A DNA stretch of 64,000 nucleotides from CAWHPS01 sp963831235 (GTDB lineage Bacteria; Fibrobacterota; OXYB2-FULL-49-7; JAEUSG01): the NCBI GenBank assembly GCA_963831235.1, contig CAWHPS010000059.1, positions 62,001 through 126,000 on the forward strand, written 5' to 3'. Made by a program: the position numbers and the translations under genes. Positions 28,234 through 38,599 of the stretch are shown one piece after another. Within the stretch, counting starts at the first letter, position 1, and each line of letters starts with the position of its first letter. The notes below the pieces were generated by a model. That model saw nothing but the letters and a program-made list of their open reading frames with translations, had not been told where the DNA came from and ran no database searches.

Positions 28234-30991
28234 TCACCTGATCAGCACAACCCTGCGCTTATATTCCATATTACCATGCCGGAGCAATACAAGATAGACC
28301 CCCGACGCATGGCCCGCTCCATTCCAGGTCAACTGACGAACGCCATTTCCGGAAGAAGCGCTGTTCAAGGCTTTTGTCAAATCAGAAATCACTTTACCGT
28401 TGATATTCAACACCTTCAATTCCATGCCCTTTTTAATGCCGGAAACCTGAAAGGTTACGGCAGGGTTGAATGGGTTCGGCGAAGCTGCAAGTGAAATACC
28501 TTCTGAAATAATCGCCACGGGTTCAATATCAACACCCGGGAGATCAATGACATACCTGAAATATACGGTATCAGAGGTATCCGCACTCCAGATCCACTTT
28601 GCCGTTGTTCCAACCGGTATTCCGGGTACGATGTTCCACGGAGCATCCCCATAAGCGGCTACCACGGTTGCGGGCATCCAGGCCGCATCATTAAAATCCA
28701 GATTTTCCCATGCAGCCTGTTTCTGTGTGCTGATTTTCCACTCAGTGTCCGTATCATGATGAAGACCTTTGCATATGATATCCGCAAGCAGACCGCCCGA
28801 AGCACCCCAATCGGCTGCTTTGACAGCAATAACATTTTGCCCCTGCTTAAGGTCAACGGAATAATTCTCGGCATTACGCCAGTCTGTGTTTGTTCCAACC
28901 AACAGGCCATTTACATAAAGTTCGTAAACATTATCGGCTGTAAGGGAAACAGCAGCAGACACCTTGACCAAAACAACTGAAGTATCAAAGATGTCCATGG
29001 TGTTCGGTATGGACGCCAGGTCCTGTATGCCTGCACAATGGAAAGAATACACAACAGATGTTGATAATGTAGAAACAAAAAGCACCACTTTACTCTGGTC
29101 CGTTTGCCGGGCGGCCGCTTTAACCAGGATGCCGCTATTGACGGTGTAATTTCGCGTATCTTCCGCGGTAGTCTGCTTCACTTTCTCGCTGAAAGTCAAA
29201 CAAATCGCAGAGTCGGACAAAGATTGGATACCAATTACAACCGGTTTCACCGTGTCAACCGCCGTGACGGCGGATACGTCATTGCTGAAGGCAAGGCTTG
29301 TAAGATCAGCATTGTTCACGGCCTTGACTCGATAATGAAACGTTGTGCTTTCCATCCCGGTTTTATCCTGATAAGAAAGCACATTGCCTGCTGTTGCATA
29401 TAAAACCGTCGGATTTGCGGCAAGACCACGGTATATCTGATAATTGGAGATTCCGCTTTCCGCGTCAATGGAAGCGTTCCAGGAAAGGGTGATTGTCTGG
29501 TCTTTCACTGTCGGGTTGTTCATGGTAATGTCAGCGGGGGGCGTGGTGTCCGATGGCTCCCATGATCTTATGGCTTTTCCGACTGAATCAAGGCGGGAGG
29601 TATTCGGGAGGCCTGTTATGGGATCCCGTGTGGGGCAAAGTACCGCGGCGCTTTCGCAGAACTCGTCCCATGCATTGATGAGGATGGACCAGGCAGGGAC
29701 ACTGGCCGGGTTATCGAAACACCACCTGATTCCATCGTTGACATAGCTGGACATCCGGGCGCCCGTGGGTTTCGGCGTCTGTGGCATCGAAAGTACCCCA
29801 GCTCGGTGGATTGTCAATACGAGGCAGGGTGTTGGCGCCGAAGCTGACACAAGGAATGGTTGCGTTCGTGCCGGCATAATTGGTGCTCACGCCTGGTCCA
29901 GGCAGGTAATCGCTTCCGGCATCCAGACCGCACGGCTGTTCTCCCATGCCGACCACATAAGGGTTCCCCGTTCCGCTTGCCTCGGATGCTGCGCGAAGCT
30001 GGTTTATCTCCTCAGTCGTATATTGATTCCTGGCCGGGTCAAAAAGATACAGTAAAGGTCGACCGTCAAGAACCTTGACATAATTAGAATCCTTAAAGAA
30101 CTCAATATATTGCGCCACTTTTTCAGTCCATGTCCCGTTGGTTCGGGGCATATGGGCTATCAGGCAATATTTGATGTCATTTTTATACGGACTTAATCTA
30201 ATCGCATCAATGAACAACGGCAGACAGTCCGGTCCATTAGGGTACATATATAATACAGCGAAATAATCTATGTGTGCGGATTTTGCGTAAAGAATCTGCT
30301 GGTTCACATTCTCCGGTGAATACCCAATTCCGGTAACTAAGCGATATAGTGATGGATTATCCGTTGCAAAACTGAGATTGGGTGTGTGGGAATCCATTTT
30401 TCCGAAATCATTCATGTTATCTATCAATACCGACTTGAATGGATTGTCTGTTGCAACCGCCTTGTAATTGATGTCAACTCGCATAATTTGCGGATTGGAT
30501 TGAGTTCCGTTTGTTTTAATGATCCGGATTTTCACATACCGGATTGCCGCTGTAGAAACATCTGTCCACAGGATCACTTTCTGCCAGTTGACTGCATAAT
30601 TAATCTTGCGAAAGGTTAATGGCTGCGGGCTATAGGCTGCTCCGTCCTGAGAAATAAATAGCGCAATATCGCTCTCAGGAACACAATTTTCAGCGTCATT
30701 GAAAGCCGAATAAATCACAATATTGGTAATATCGTTGTCAAGATGATACACTATCTCCTGTTCAGTATTGCCTGTCCGCACAAGTCTGCTGGAATCATCA
30801 CGGACATCAGCGAAATATGGCAACCGGTAAGACCATTTGGGCGGTGTCAGAGTTATTTCATCCCAGATGTTTCCCTGCCAGACAGGGTAGGTGACAACAC
30901 CCACCAGAGGTCTTTGATCAGCGAAAACAAGCAGCGGCAGCAAAAGAATCTGCATAACAATGATGAACAGAAAAGTAGAGAAATTAATCAT
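28234..30991 (-). pseudogene. Secreted GH71/99-like protein (paralog B), frameshifted
   Basis: The reconstructed product is 918 aa and parallels paralog A: signal peptide (MINFSTFLFIIVMQILLLPLLVFA), beta domain, GH71/99-like barrel, FN3, SbsA-like Ig. Paralog A's jelly-roll is replaced here by a different beta domain (VYELYVNGLLVGTNTDWRNAENYSVDL), followed by the sorting domain (ASPNPFNPAVTFQVSG). One extra T in the TTT at 29770-29772 (paralog A has TT) breaks the frame: the N-terminal part ends at 29711 and the C-terminal part is open from about 29877. The break lies inside a tract otherwise almost identical to paralog A. Confidence 0.78.
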
Positions 30992-31178
30992 AAAAAATCA
31001 CCTTTCAGTCAATTTTACAAACCACAACGCAACAAAGTCAAAGCCTTGTCGATAAAACAGAACCGCACTGCGTTGCCGCCGCTTGATGCTCCAAGAGGAA
31101 GGAACATATTCCTTCAATTATTGAAGTGCAATCAGTCCATTTTAAAGTTATAATTTACCCCTGCCCTTTTGCAAATAT

Positions 31179-33674
31179 TTATTTTATCAGCAAAACCTTG
31201 CGCTTATATTCCATATTACCATGCCGGAGCAATACAAGATAGACCCCCGACGCATGGCCCGCACCATTCCATGTCACCTGCCGCACACCATTGACATAAG
31301 AACCGATGTTCAAGACTGACGTCAAATCCGCCACAACCATGCCGCTGACATTCAGAATCTTGAGCTCAGTACTTTTCCTGCATCCGGATACCTGAATGTT
31401 TACACTGGGGTTGAAAGGATTAGGGTCGCAACCGATTATCTTTAAACCGCCATCGGAAACAACGGATGATGTCAATGCCGACATACCCCCTTCACCGGTA
31501 TAATAATATTCAAATGCATCCCAGTCCGTGTAGTTATTGCTTGTCAACACAATCTTCAGTGTGTGATTCGTATCAGCAAGTCCTGTTTTTTCATAACAGA
31601 CCTGCATCATATTATCCACAGCACTGTACGTTGAAACACTCCCCATCAACCTTCCATCAAGATAAACATCCGCTGTCCCATGATCCTTCCCAAGCTTCCC
31701 AATCCACCGGACGCCGGTGCCCTTGAATGCAAACTGCGCATACTCGCCCATGGTATTTGCAAAATGAGCGCTATTGGCGTAATAGCCGGCGGCGCTTGCA
31801 TACGATACGCCTGATGAATAGGTTGCACTGACCGTATTGTCATTCACCCTGTTCCAGGTATTCGGCACTGAAATCTTGACATAATGCATCCATGTGCGGT
31901 ATGCCGAACTGCTATTAAACGTATTTCCAGCTGAAGAATAATCAACCACCGAAGCAGTACCATTTAATGCCGGCGCCTGATATGCCATCCAAATCCCATC
32001 AGGCGGCACAGCCGGTACAAGGGAAATATAGCCGGCCGAATCCGATAGAATAGGAACATCTTCCTGCAGGTTGCCGCCGGATCGAACGTCTCGCGCGAGA
32101 ACAAGCGGCCCGCGCAGGACAGCGTTGAATTCCGAGGAATAATCAATAACACGCCTTCCGCGCATATCAAGCTTAAGCACGATTTGATCGCCTGATGACG
32201 ACCAGGTGCGGGTGATTTCCTTATAGGTTCCGGGTGTTACGGCAATATCAGCCCCGCCGTTAACCGTGAGTCCGGTATGCGCACTGTCGCTCCATTCAGG
32301 GATACGCAGGCTGACAGAGAAATCCGCCGAGATTGCAGGCTTGATATTAATGATAATCGTATCGGATTTCGGATAGTCTGTAATCTGCGTAATCTGAACA
32401 TCATTTCCTGATACAGGTACGATTGTCGTACCGCCGCAATAAAGGTTTATCACGGGTCCGGATGCTTTGGACATAACCGTCATTTCCGGAATCAGCACCA
32501 TCCCCATGCCGCCGTTGGCCACACAGCAGGAAAGTCCGAGGTGCTGGATGTAAGAAGGCACACGAGTGTTGTTTAAACTTGCAAAATAAGATGTCCAGCT
32601 CCCATCAGGATAAACGGCACCGAGTAAATCATTATAAATGGTTTTTTCAATCTGATCCGCGTATCTGGAATCACCTGTAAGGCGAAGGAGCTGATAATTG
32701 TACTTCATCCACGTGACCGTAATACAGAGCTCACAGGACATTTCATTTGTCGCCTGGTCATAATAGGTGTCTCCCCAGAATTCATTTCCCTCGGCATTAC
32801 GCCCGCCGGTACCGGTAATGACGATTTCATGATCCACGACACTCTGCCAATAATCCAAACAAGCCTGTCTGTAGTCCGGATTGCCTGTCACCCGGTATAA
32901 TTCGACCAGTCCCTCAAAGACAGAGGTCATTTCATAGGCCTTTCCATTTCCAAGCTGACTTGGTTGATCTCCGCGAATGGCACCTGTAATAAGATTATTC
33001 CCGGATGTTCCACCTGTCCCCGCAATGTAGTTTGCAAAGTCAAGGTAACGCTGATAACCGGTGACATTATACAACTGAACCATGGGCTCAAGAATTGAGC
33101 AGGAAGCAAGCCCTGCCTGTTCACCGGTGGAGGTGATTTCCCTTTTCGGGGACGGCCCCGCCTGTGAAAGCAGATAGTCAGCCTCCTTGATTATTGCCTG
33201 CAAAACAGTGTCGCTTTGCGTCAGGTAATAATACCGAAGCAGTCCGAGAAGAATATATTTCCTTCCCCATACGTCCCATCCGTAAAGCTGGTTGGACGTT
33301 GAATATGTGCTGATGCAGCCATCCGATGTCTGGGTTGACAAAAGGTCTTTTACTGTGGAATCCATTTTTGCCTTTAAAGACGGAGACTGGTTATAACAAT
33401 AGGCCTCATGCAATGACCTGAAACACTTTCCCCAGAACTCACATTTCCAGTCACTGCCTGTGGCTTCCGGGCGGGTCCGGAAGGGAACAACAAGTGAAGG
33501 GTAATCCTGCACAGTGATACGGTTCTTTATTACAAGATCGATCCGGTCGGCAAGATGGCCATTAAGGTGCAGGCTTCCCGCACTCAGTGGGAATAATACA
33601 TCATTCGCTGAATCCGCGCCGGACAATGTCATAAAGACGACCGTAAATATAAGAATGAACATTTTATTTATCAT
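31179..33674 (-). CDS. Secreted GH127-like beta-L-arabinofuranosidase with sorting domain
   Basis: An 831-aa protein from ATG 33674 (GGAGG 7 bp upstream), with a signal peptide (MINKMFILIFTVVFMTLSGA). Residues of about 40-560 match the GH127/DUF1680 (alpha/alpha)6 barrel. The GLSCCVANGGMG motif carries the adjacent Cys pair that, in characterised GH127 enzymes, helps bind the catalytic-site zinc. A jelly-roll follows (YAQFAFKGTGVRWIGK ... GTADVYLDGRLMGS), then the sorting domain (CDPNPFNPSVNIQVSG). It would remove beta-L-arabinofuranose from plant glycans outside the cell, in line with the neighbouring rhamnogalacturonan enzymes. Confidence 0.82.
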   Translation of the reverse strand: MINKMFILIFTVVFMTLSGADSANDVLFPLSAGSLHLNGHLADRIDLVIKNRITVQDYPSLVVPFRTRPEATGSDWKCEFWGKCFRSLHEAYCYNQSPSLKAKMDSTVKDLLSTQTSDGCISTYSTSNQLYGWDVWGRKYILLGLLRYYYLTQSDTVLQAIIKEADYLLSQAGPSPKREITSTGEQAGLASCSILEPMVQLYNVTGYQRYLDFANYIAGTGGTSGNNLITGAIRGDQPSQLGNGKAYEMTSVFEGLVELYRVTGNPDYRQACLDYWQSVVDHEIVITGTGGRNAEGNEFWGDTYYDQATNEMSCELCITVTWMKYNYQLLRLTGDSRYADQIEKTIYNDLLGAVYPDGSWTSYFASLNNTRVPSYIQHLGLSCCVANGGMGMVLIPEMTVMSKASGPVINLYCGGTTIVPVSGNDVQITQITDYPKSDTIIINIKPAISADFSVSLRIPEWSDSAHTGLTVNGGADIAVTPGTYKEITRTWSSSGDQIVLKLDMRGRRVIDYSSEFNAVLRGPLVLARDVRSGGNLQEDVPILSDSAGYISLVPAVPPDGIWMAYQAPALNGTASVVDYSSAGNTFNSSSAYRTWMHYVKISVPNTWNRVNDNTVSATYSSGVSYASAAGYYANSAHFANTMGEYAQFAFKGTGVRWIGKLGKDHGTADVYLDGRLMGSVSTYSAVDNMMQVCYEKTGLADTNHTLKIVLTSNNYTDWDAFEYYYTGEGGMSALTSSVVSDGGLKIIGCDPNPFNPSVNIQVSGCRKSTELKILNVSGMVVADLTSVLNIGSYVNGVRQVTWNGAGHASGVYLVLLRHGNMEYKRKVLLIK

Positions 33675-33773
33675 GATACGTCCTCCCTCAAATTTTAGTG
33701 CGCAATTGACGCCTGACCGCGCTTTGATGCCTGGAATAAAATAGCCATTTCCCTCTAAGGGAGACCGCATTTA

Positions 33774-35002
33774 TTAATGTACCGTTATAGGACAGATTGT
33801 GATGTCCCACCAAGGAAGCTGTTTAGAGCGTTGAAGACGGTGCTCAAGTTCGATTTTTCGTTTGGCATTAAGTTTGATGCCCTTTTCATAGATGCTTGCT
33901 AAGATGGTCACTGTTGCTTGCACATTCCTCCACATAAAATTGGACGCCCTCTTCAATACGGTTTCCACACTATCGAGAAGATATCCATTCCATGATCGTT
34001 CCAAGCCGCCCCAATATCGCTCAATAGCATTGTATTTGCTGTGATATGGCGGATAGTAAATCAAGCGGACTTCCACCTGTTCGCGGTCGGAGAATTCAAC
34101 CATGCGTTGCAGAAATTGACTTCTGTGACCGCTGCACTCAGGGCCATTGTCCATGTTGACAACGATGCGCTTTACGGTGCTCAATCTTTTTTGGTTAGCC
34201 TTCCACCAGAGCTCGATTCCATCGGTCAGGAAATCGCTGGTTTTGTTGCTGGCGGTAAAAAACAGGAATGCCTTGCCGTTGTCGGTCTCAAGTATTCCGC
34301 CCGGCACCAGTTTTTCCTTGAGCATCATGTCGTGATCCGCCGCCTTGACCGCTTGGATTCCGCGCGAAAGCCCGCCTCGGGAATATGGACCAATGTTGAC
34401 GGTGGCTTTGGTATCCACGCTAATCCGAATCGCTTCCGGATCGGCATCTGCCGCCGCGTTAATGAGCTTCACATTGTCGAAGATGGCGTCGGTGTATTCT
34501 GTTTTTTTTGGACTTGAGTTTTGATCACACGACGAAGTCGGTAGTTTTGGCGGTTCAAAATATTGGACAAGGTACGCACGGCGGGAACCTTTTCCTCTGG
34601 CCATCCCTTCTTCAGCAGTGCGGAACGTACGGCCTTCGCCGTCATCTTCATGTAAGAGAAGGGTGTGCGCAAACTCGCTTGCGCTTGGCTCGCCGAATCG
34701 ACAATCCTCCTTATGTCCACCACTAACTCCGGATATTTCTCCTCCGTAGTTGGCTTTCGACGCTTCGATAGATCGTTCACACATACAATGCCCGTTTGCA
34801 ATTCGTTCATGCCCAATGAAACGGCCGTTCGTCCCCATCCAAACACATCCTCAGCCACACGGGTTTTGCCGTTCAATAGCGTATTGGTCACATCGGCCAT
34901 CGCTTGCCGACGATCAGGCCAAGAAATCATATCCACCAGTCGCTGTACCAATTCAACCACACCACTGCTGATCTCGTTTTGTTCCAGAATCGATGTCTTC
35001 AT
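33774..35002 (-). pseudogene. ISAzo13-family transposase, two overlapping frames
   Basis: The N-terminal part (35002 to about 34500) encodes the helical DNA-binding region (LLNGKTRVAEDVFGWGRTAVSLGMNELQTG). The C-terminal part encodes the DDE domain (SVDTKATVNIGPYSRGG, NMDNGPECSGHRSQ, YHSKYNAIERYWGGLERSWNG). The frames join by a -1 shift at a run of eight A on the coding strand (34502-34509 on the plus strand is T8), in the context CAA-AAA-AAA. This matches the A-AAA-AAA slippery heptamer, so programmed frameshifting is possible; a lost A is the alternative. The full product is about 409 aa. Confidence 0.75.
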
Positions 35003-35060
35003 GCGAGAGGCCTCCTCTTGTAATATAGCATGAAGATATCATTATTAACGGTATATTAGC
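33774..35060 (-). mobile_element. ISAzo13-like insertion sequence
   Basis: The element is bounded by imperfect inverted repeats TAATGTACCGTTA (33775-33787) and the complement of TAACGGTATATTA (35046-35058), 12 of 13 matching. It holds one transposase in two frames. It lies between the GH127-like gene and the truncated GH71/99 paralog C. No clear target duplication is visible; the ends are approximate. Confidence 0.7.
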
Positions 35061-35080
35061 AATTACTATCTCCCTAATGC

Positions 35081-36280
35081 TTACATTACAAACATGACCA
35101 TGCGCTTAAGCTCCACATTACCCTGCCGCAGCAATACCAGATACACCCCCGACGCATGTCCCGCAGCATTCCATGTCACCTCTCGCACTCCCCTGGTATA
35201 AGAACCGCTGTTGAAGGTTGACATCAAATCCGCCACCACCTTGCCGCTGACATTGAATATTCTAAGCTCGGCTCCCCTCTGCCAACCGGACACCTGAATG
35301 TTTACAGCAGGATTAAAAGGATTTGGCGAGGCGACAAGCACAAGGTTTTCCGGTTTCATTACCCGGGTTCATTATCAGTTCCTCCGGGTACCACCACACT
35401 TACCGCATCAATAAAAGCGGTATTGTCGCCTGTTGAATTCGTTCCCGCGAACTTCAACAGATGTGTGCCTGATAAAACCAATACAGAATCAGTGACACAC
35501 TCAACAAAATTACTTGATGACGGGGTGAACAAACCGATTTGCGTTTCATCAAGAGACACCCTGATGGTCTGGTTATTATCCTGTCGTTGTGCTGCGCTGA
35601 ACCTTATTCTGTAATAGCCGGAATCAAGATATACATTCTGCGACACTGTTCCAAGGCCCTGGAGAAATGCAGCCTGCACGCCATCAGGCGCATTGGCCGC
35701 GCTAAAAGCGCATCCATTATGCTCTATGCCGCTTCCATTGCCTGTAACGCCTCCAAATGTCCAGAAGGAATCAGCCACTCCATACTGGTAAGTGGAAACG
35801 ATCGGCGATTCAAAACTGAAATTCCTGATAACAGGTGTACGGATGATATAAATCGCGGTGTCAAAATTGTTCATTGTATTGGGTATGGATGCCAGATCAC
35901 GTAGTCCTGTAATATGGAAGATATATGTTGTGCCTGTTTGCAGTGTGGAAACGGAAAGTAATACTGATCGTTGATTCGCCTGCATGGCAGACTCTGTAAC
36001 CAAGATGCCGCTGCTGATGGAATAATTGTTTGTATTTTCCGCGGTCGCCTGTTCCACTTTTTCGCTGAAAGTAATGTTAACAGTGGTGGCGGACAAAGAC
36101 TGGAGGGCGATCACAACCGGTTTCACCGTGTCAACCGCCGTGACGGCGGATACATCATTGCTGAAGGCAAGGCTTGTAAGATCAGCATGGTTCACGGCCT
36201 TGACTCGATAATGAAACGTTGTGTTTTCCATTCCGGTTTGATCCTGATACGCAAGCACATTGCCAACCGTTATATATAAA
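35081..36280 (-). pseudogene. GH71/99-like protein, paralog C: 5'-truncated by an IS and frameshifted
   Basis: It retains only the C-terminal third of the family: end of FN3 (TTFHYRVKAVNHADLTSLAF), SbsA-like Ig, jelly-roll (FSFESPIVSTYQYGVADSFW) and sorting domain (ASPNPFNPAVNIQVSG). The catalytic barrel is missing, because the coding sequence stops at the IS1380-like end at 36281. A second lesion splits the remainder: after GGTDNEPG a stop appears (35359), and the sorting domain continues in another frame. One missing T would restore it, as comparison with paralog A shows. No function is expected. Confidence 0.82.
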
Positions 36281-38066
36281 CCTAAACTGAGCGATTCTTA
36301 TGATAAAATATCACAATTCGCACGCAGCAAGCAAGTTTTTCTTTCTTTCCATTGTCAAGATGTTGTTCTTTTTGAGTAAACAAGGGAAACGCGTTGACAA
36401 GGAGAGGTTTCTCGTGCAAAACTGCGGAAAATTATCGAAAAGTGGCGATGTTGGTTTATTTCAGTGTGCACCTTTACATAGGCGCTATTGCGCGGAGAAT
36501 GGTTTATGCAACGACCCGTGAAATGTTGTGAATCTATATGGTCAATGGTATCGGAACGAGCCCTGTTCCTGTACAGCGCTCCCAAAGTTTTGGAATGTTG
36601 AGCGTACTATGGATAAAATGCGTCAGTTGAAGTCTTATACAATTTCCTTTGAAAACGATCTTTGCTGCAAAGTCGATGACCGTTCTACGCAGCGTAGTGG
36701 GATAACAATTTGCAGCTATAGGTACGATATCCTTGACTACATCTTCCTGATAGGCGCAAAGAAGCGCATGTCCTATCAGCATCAGATAATAATAGGCCGA
36801 ATTCATACCGAAGCGCTTGAAAGGCATCTGCTCACTGGTCATGAAATCCTTGATGGAGCGGTTGGTGAGCTCGCTCTTACCGCGACCGTGCCCAATTTCG
36901 ATAATGCGTTTTGTTTTCAAATAGTCTTCGTTTCCAGTATTCTTCAATTCCTGGGTCAGCGTGGCATTGCTGCCAATGTTTGTGTACAACACCGAATCAG
37001 GGCGTGCTATCTCAAGAATCATCTGCCTGTCTTCATCGCAGGAAAGACGGGTGAAAATAGTCCGCAGGAAACCGATATTTTTCCACGATTCCAGTTTGCT
37101 ACCGAATTCAACATATTCCCATATCTGTTTACCGTTATCATACCGTTTGAATTGTTCTCTGGGACAAGCCCTTGCAAAGTTCGTAACCGGATCATACAGT
37201 TTGCCGGAGCAGATGAACAGAATCTTGAGCTTTTTATCGAAATATTCAAAGTTCTTTTCATCAAGAAAGCCGCTGTCGCTGGTAAGAAGAATGGGAATAT
37301 TCTGACTGTATTTTCTTCGTATCAGATTAACCAGTTTCTTCATGGAATCCTGCACGTCGTTACCGTGATTGGAGTGAGCGCTGCCACGGCAGAAGAGTGC
37401 TTCAACCACGATTCCGCTCCAAGTGATCTGAAGAGGCTGGAAACCCTTCTTTTTCTTGTAAGTCGGACTCACGCCTTCACGTTGAAGAGCGTCATCATTG
37501 TCCAGTACCACGGTATCCATATCAAGCACAATGATGGACGGCTTCGTTATTTGCAGCCGCCAGATGAAAAGCGCGTTAAGGATATGACGCAATTGGAAAG
37601 TCTTTGCAAAAGTGAACTTGGAGAAAAACCTTTTTACCGCATGAGAAGAAAGCAGGTTCTTTTTCTCTACCTCCAGAACTGCCGCATACCCGTCATCATT
37701 ACGCAAACGGTCAAAACCAATTATGGCTTTCATGCTTCCGTCAATGAAATAGGCCAGTATCTGGCGTATGCAATAAGCAACCGGCTTGCCTTTGGCGCTT
37801 TGCCTCATGTCGGTAAGAAAAGTTTCTATCAGATTGAAGAAACTGACATTTTCAAGATATCGGAGAAAAAATGTCAGTCCGCCGCGACTGCAAAGTTTTG
37901 CGTTGGTCGTCTCAATCTTGTTTATACTGCAGGAGGAATCCTTGAAGAGTTTCTTTGTCATGGTTACCCTCTGGGTTAAAATTATTGTAGGCCCGTATAC
38001 CTACAATATTAGAGGGAGATTCGGAGGAAAAGATCATTTTATTTTGAAAGAATCGCTCAGTTTAGG
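36281..38066. mobile_element. IS1380-like insertion sequence
   Basis: A 1786-bp element with perfect 19-bp terminal inverted repeats: CCTAAACTGAGCGATTCTT at 36281-36299 and its complement at 38048-38066. It contains one long transposase gene. The flanks (ATAAA on the left, TGATA on the right) show no target duplication, and the GH71/99 coding sequence cut at the left end does not resume on the right. An adjacent deletion or rearrangement is therefore likely. Confidence 0.85.
36534..37961 (-). CDS. IS1380-like DDE transposase
   Basis: A 475-aa intact transposase occupying most of the element. It has the DDE-type core: LDMDTVVLDNDDA near residue 150, ILLTSDSGFLDEKNFEYFDK near 250 and a late Glu region (RSIKDFMTSEQMPFKRFGMNSAYYYLMLIGHALL). 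The layout fits the DDE_Tnp_1_4/IS1380 group; I am sure it is a transposase, less so of the family. A long plus-strand frame across the same stretch is an antisense shadow. Confidence 0.85.
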   Translation of the reverse strand: MTKKLFKDSSCSINKIETTNAKLCSRGGLTFFLRYLENVSFFNLIETFLTDMRQSAKGKPVAYCIRQILAYFIDGSMKAIIGFDRLRNDDGYAAVLEVEKKNLLSSHAVKRFFSKFTFAKTFQLRHILNALFIWRLQITKPSIIVLDMDTVVLDNDDALQREGVSPTYKKKKGFQPLQITWSGIVVEALFCRGSAHSNHGNDVQDSMKKLVNLIRRKYSQNIPILLTSDSGFLDEKNFEYFDKKLKILFICSGKLYDPVTNFARACPREQFKRYDNGKQIWEYVEFGSKLESWKNIGFLRTIFTRLSCDEDRQMILEIARPDSVLYTNIGSNATLTQELKNTGNEDYLKTKRIIEIGHGRGKSELTNRSIKDFMTSEQMPFKRFGMNSAYYYLMLIGHALLCAYQEDVVKDIVPIAANCYPTTLRRTVIDFAAKIVFKGNCIRLQLTHFIHSTLNIPKLWERCTGTGLVPIPLTI

Positions 38067-38599
38067 TGATACTCTTTTAATAATTTCTCTTATAGTCAAA
38101 TTTCCATCCGATTACCATCGCTTTGGTGTCATTTCATGCAAGTTTCAGCCACCGACAAATAGTTCCTATGTTTTTCCGGTTCCCCTTCTCCCATAAATGG
38201 GAGAAGGGGTTAGGGGATGAGGGTTGTTCATAACATTAGCTGTCTTGCGGTTATAAGAGACTCCCCAGTCAATAAGAAAATATGGCTTTACTTCATTTTC
38301 TTGTTTCGTCACATGCACCAAAAAGAAGAGAACAGAAATTTGACTGACAGAGTCAAAGCAGTTATCCTGGGACTGGTTACCCTACGATATATAATTCACT
38401 CTGTGTTATCCGCTATATTATTTCACCCAAACGCAGACCATGTATAAATACACTCTGCAATGCATGACAACGCAGGCTTCACAGCGCTTTCCTTGTTCTC
38501 TTCTTTATGGCAAACGTGACGCTCCTTTTTGAATTCTGCAAAAACCGTGACAACCAGAGCACCCCTCGCGGATGCGGAGGTTGGCGCGGTTTTTGGCTT
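38067..38599. other. Gene-poor spacer between two insertion sequences
   Basis: About 530 bp with no supportable gene. It contains one hairpin at 38182-38209 (listed separately). The 3' flank of the IS110-like gene, after about 38500, is GC-richer and may contain that element's right end. Confidence 0.5.
38182..38209. repeat. Hairpin repeat of the CCCCTTCTC type
   Basis: Perfect 13-bp stem CCCCTTCTCCCAT / ATGGGAGAAGGGG (38182-38194, 38197-38209) with a 2-nt loop. It resembles the stems at 12863 and 53950, which share the CCCTTC(T/C)C core, suggesting a dispersed small repeat. Here there is no adjacent gene end. Confidence 0.6.

Noticed and set aside
36528..37979. A long plus-strand open frame (over 480 codons) across the IS1380-like element
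   Set aside because: It lies antisense to the intact transposase, has no family motif and low-complexity hydrophobic character; it is a shadow.
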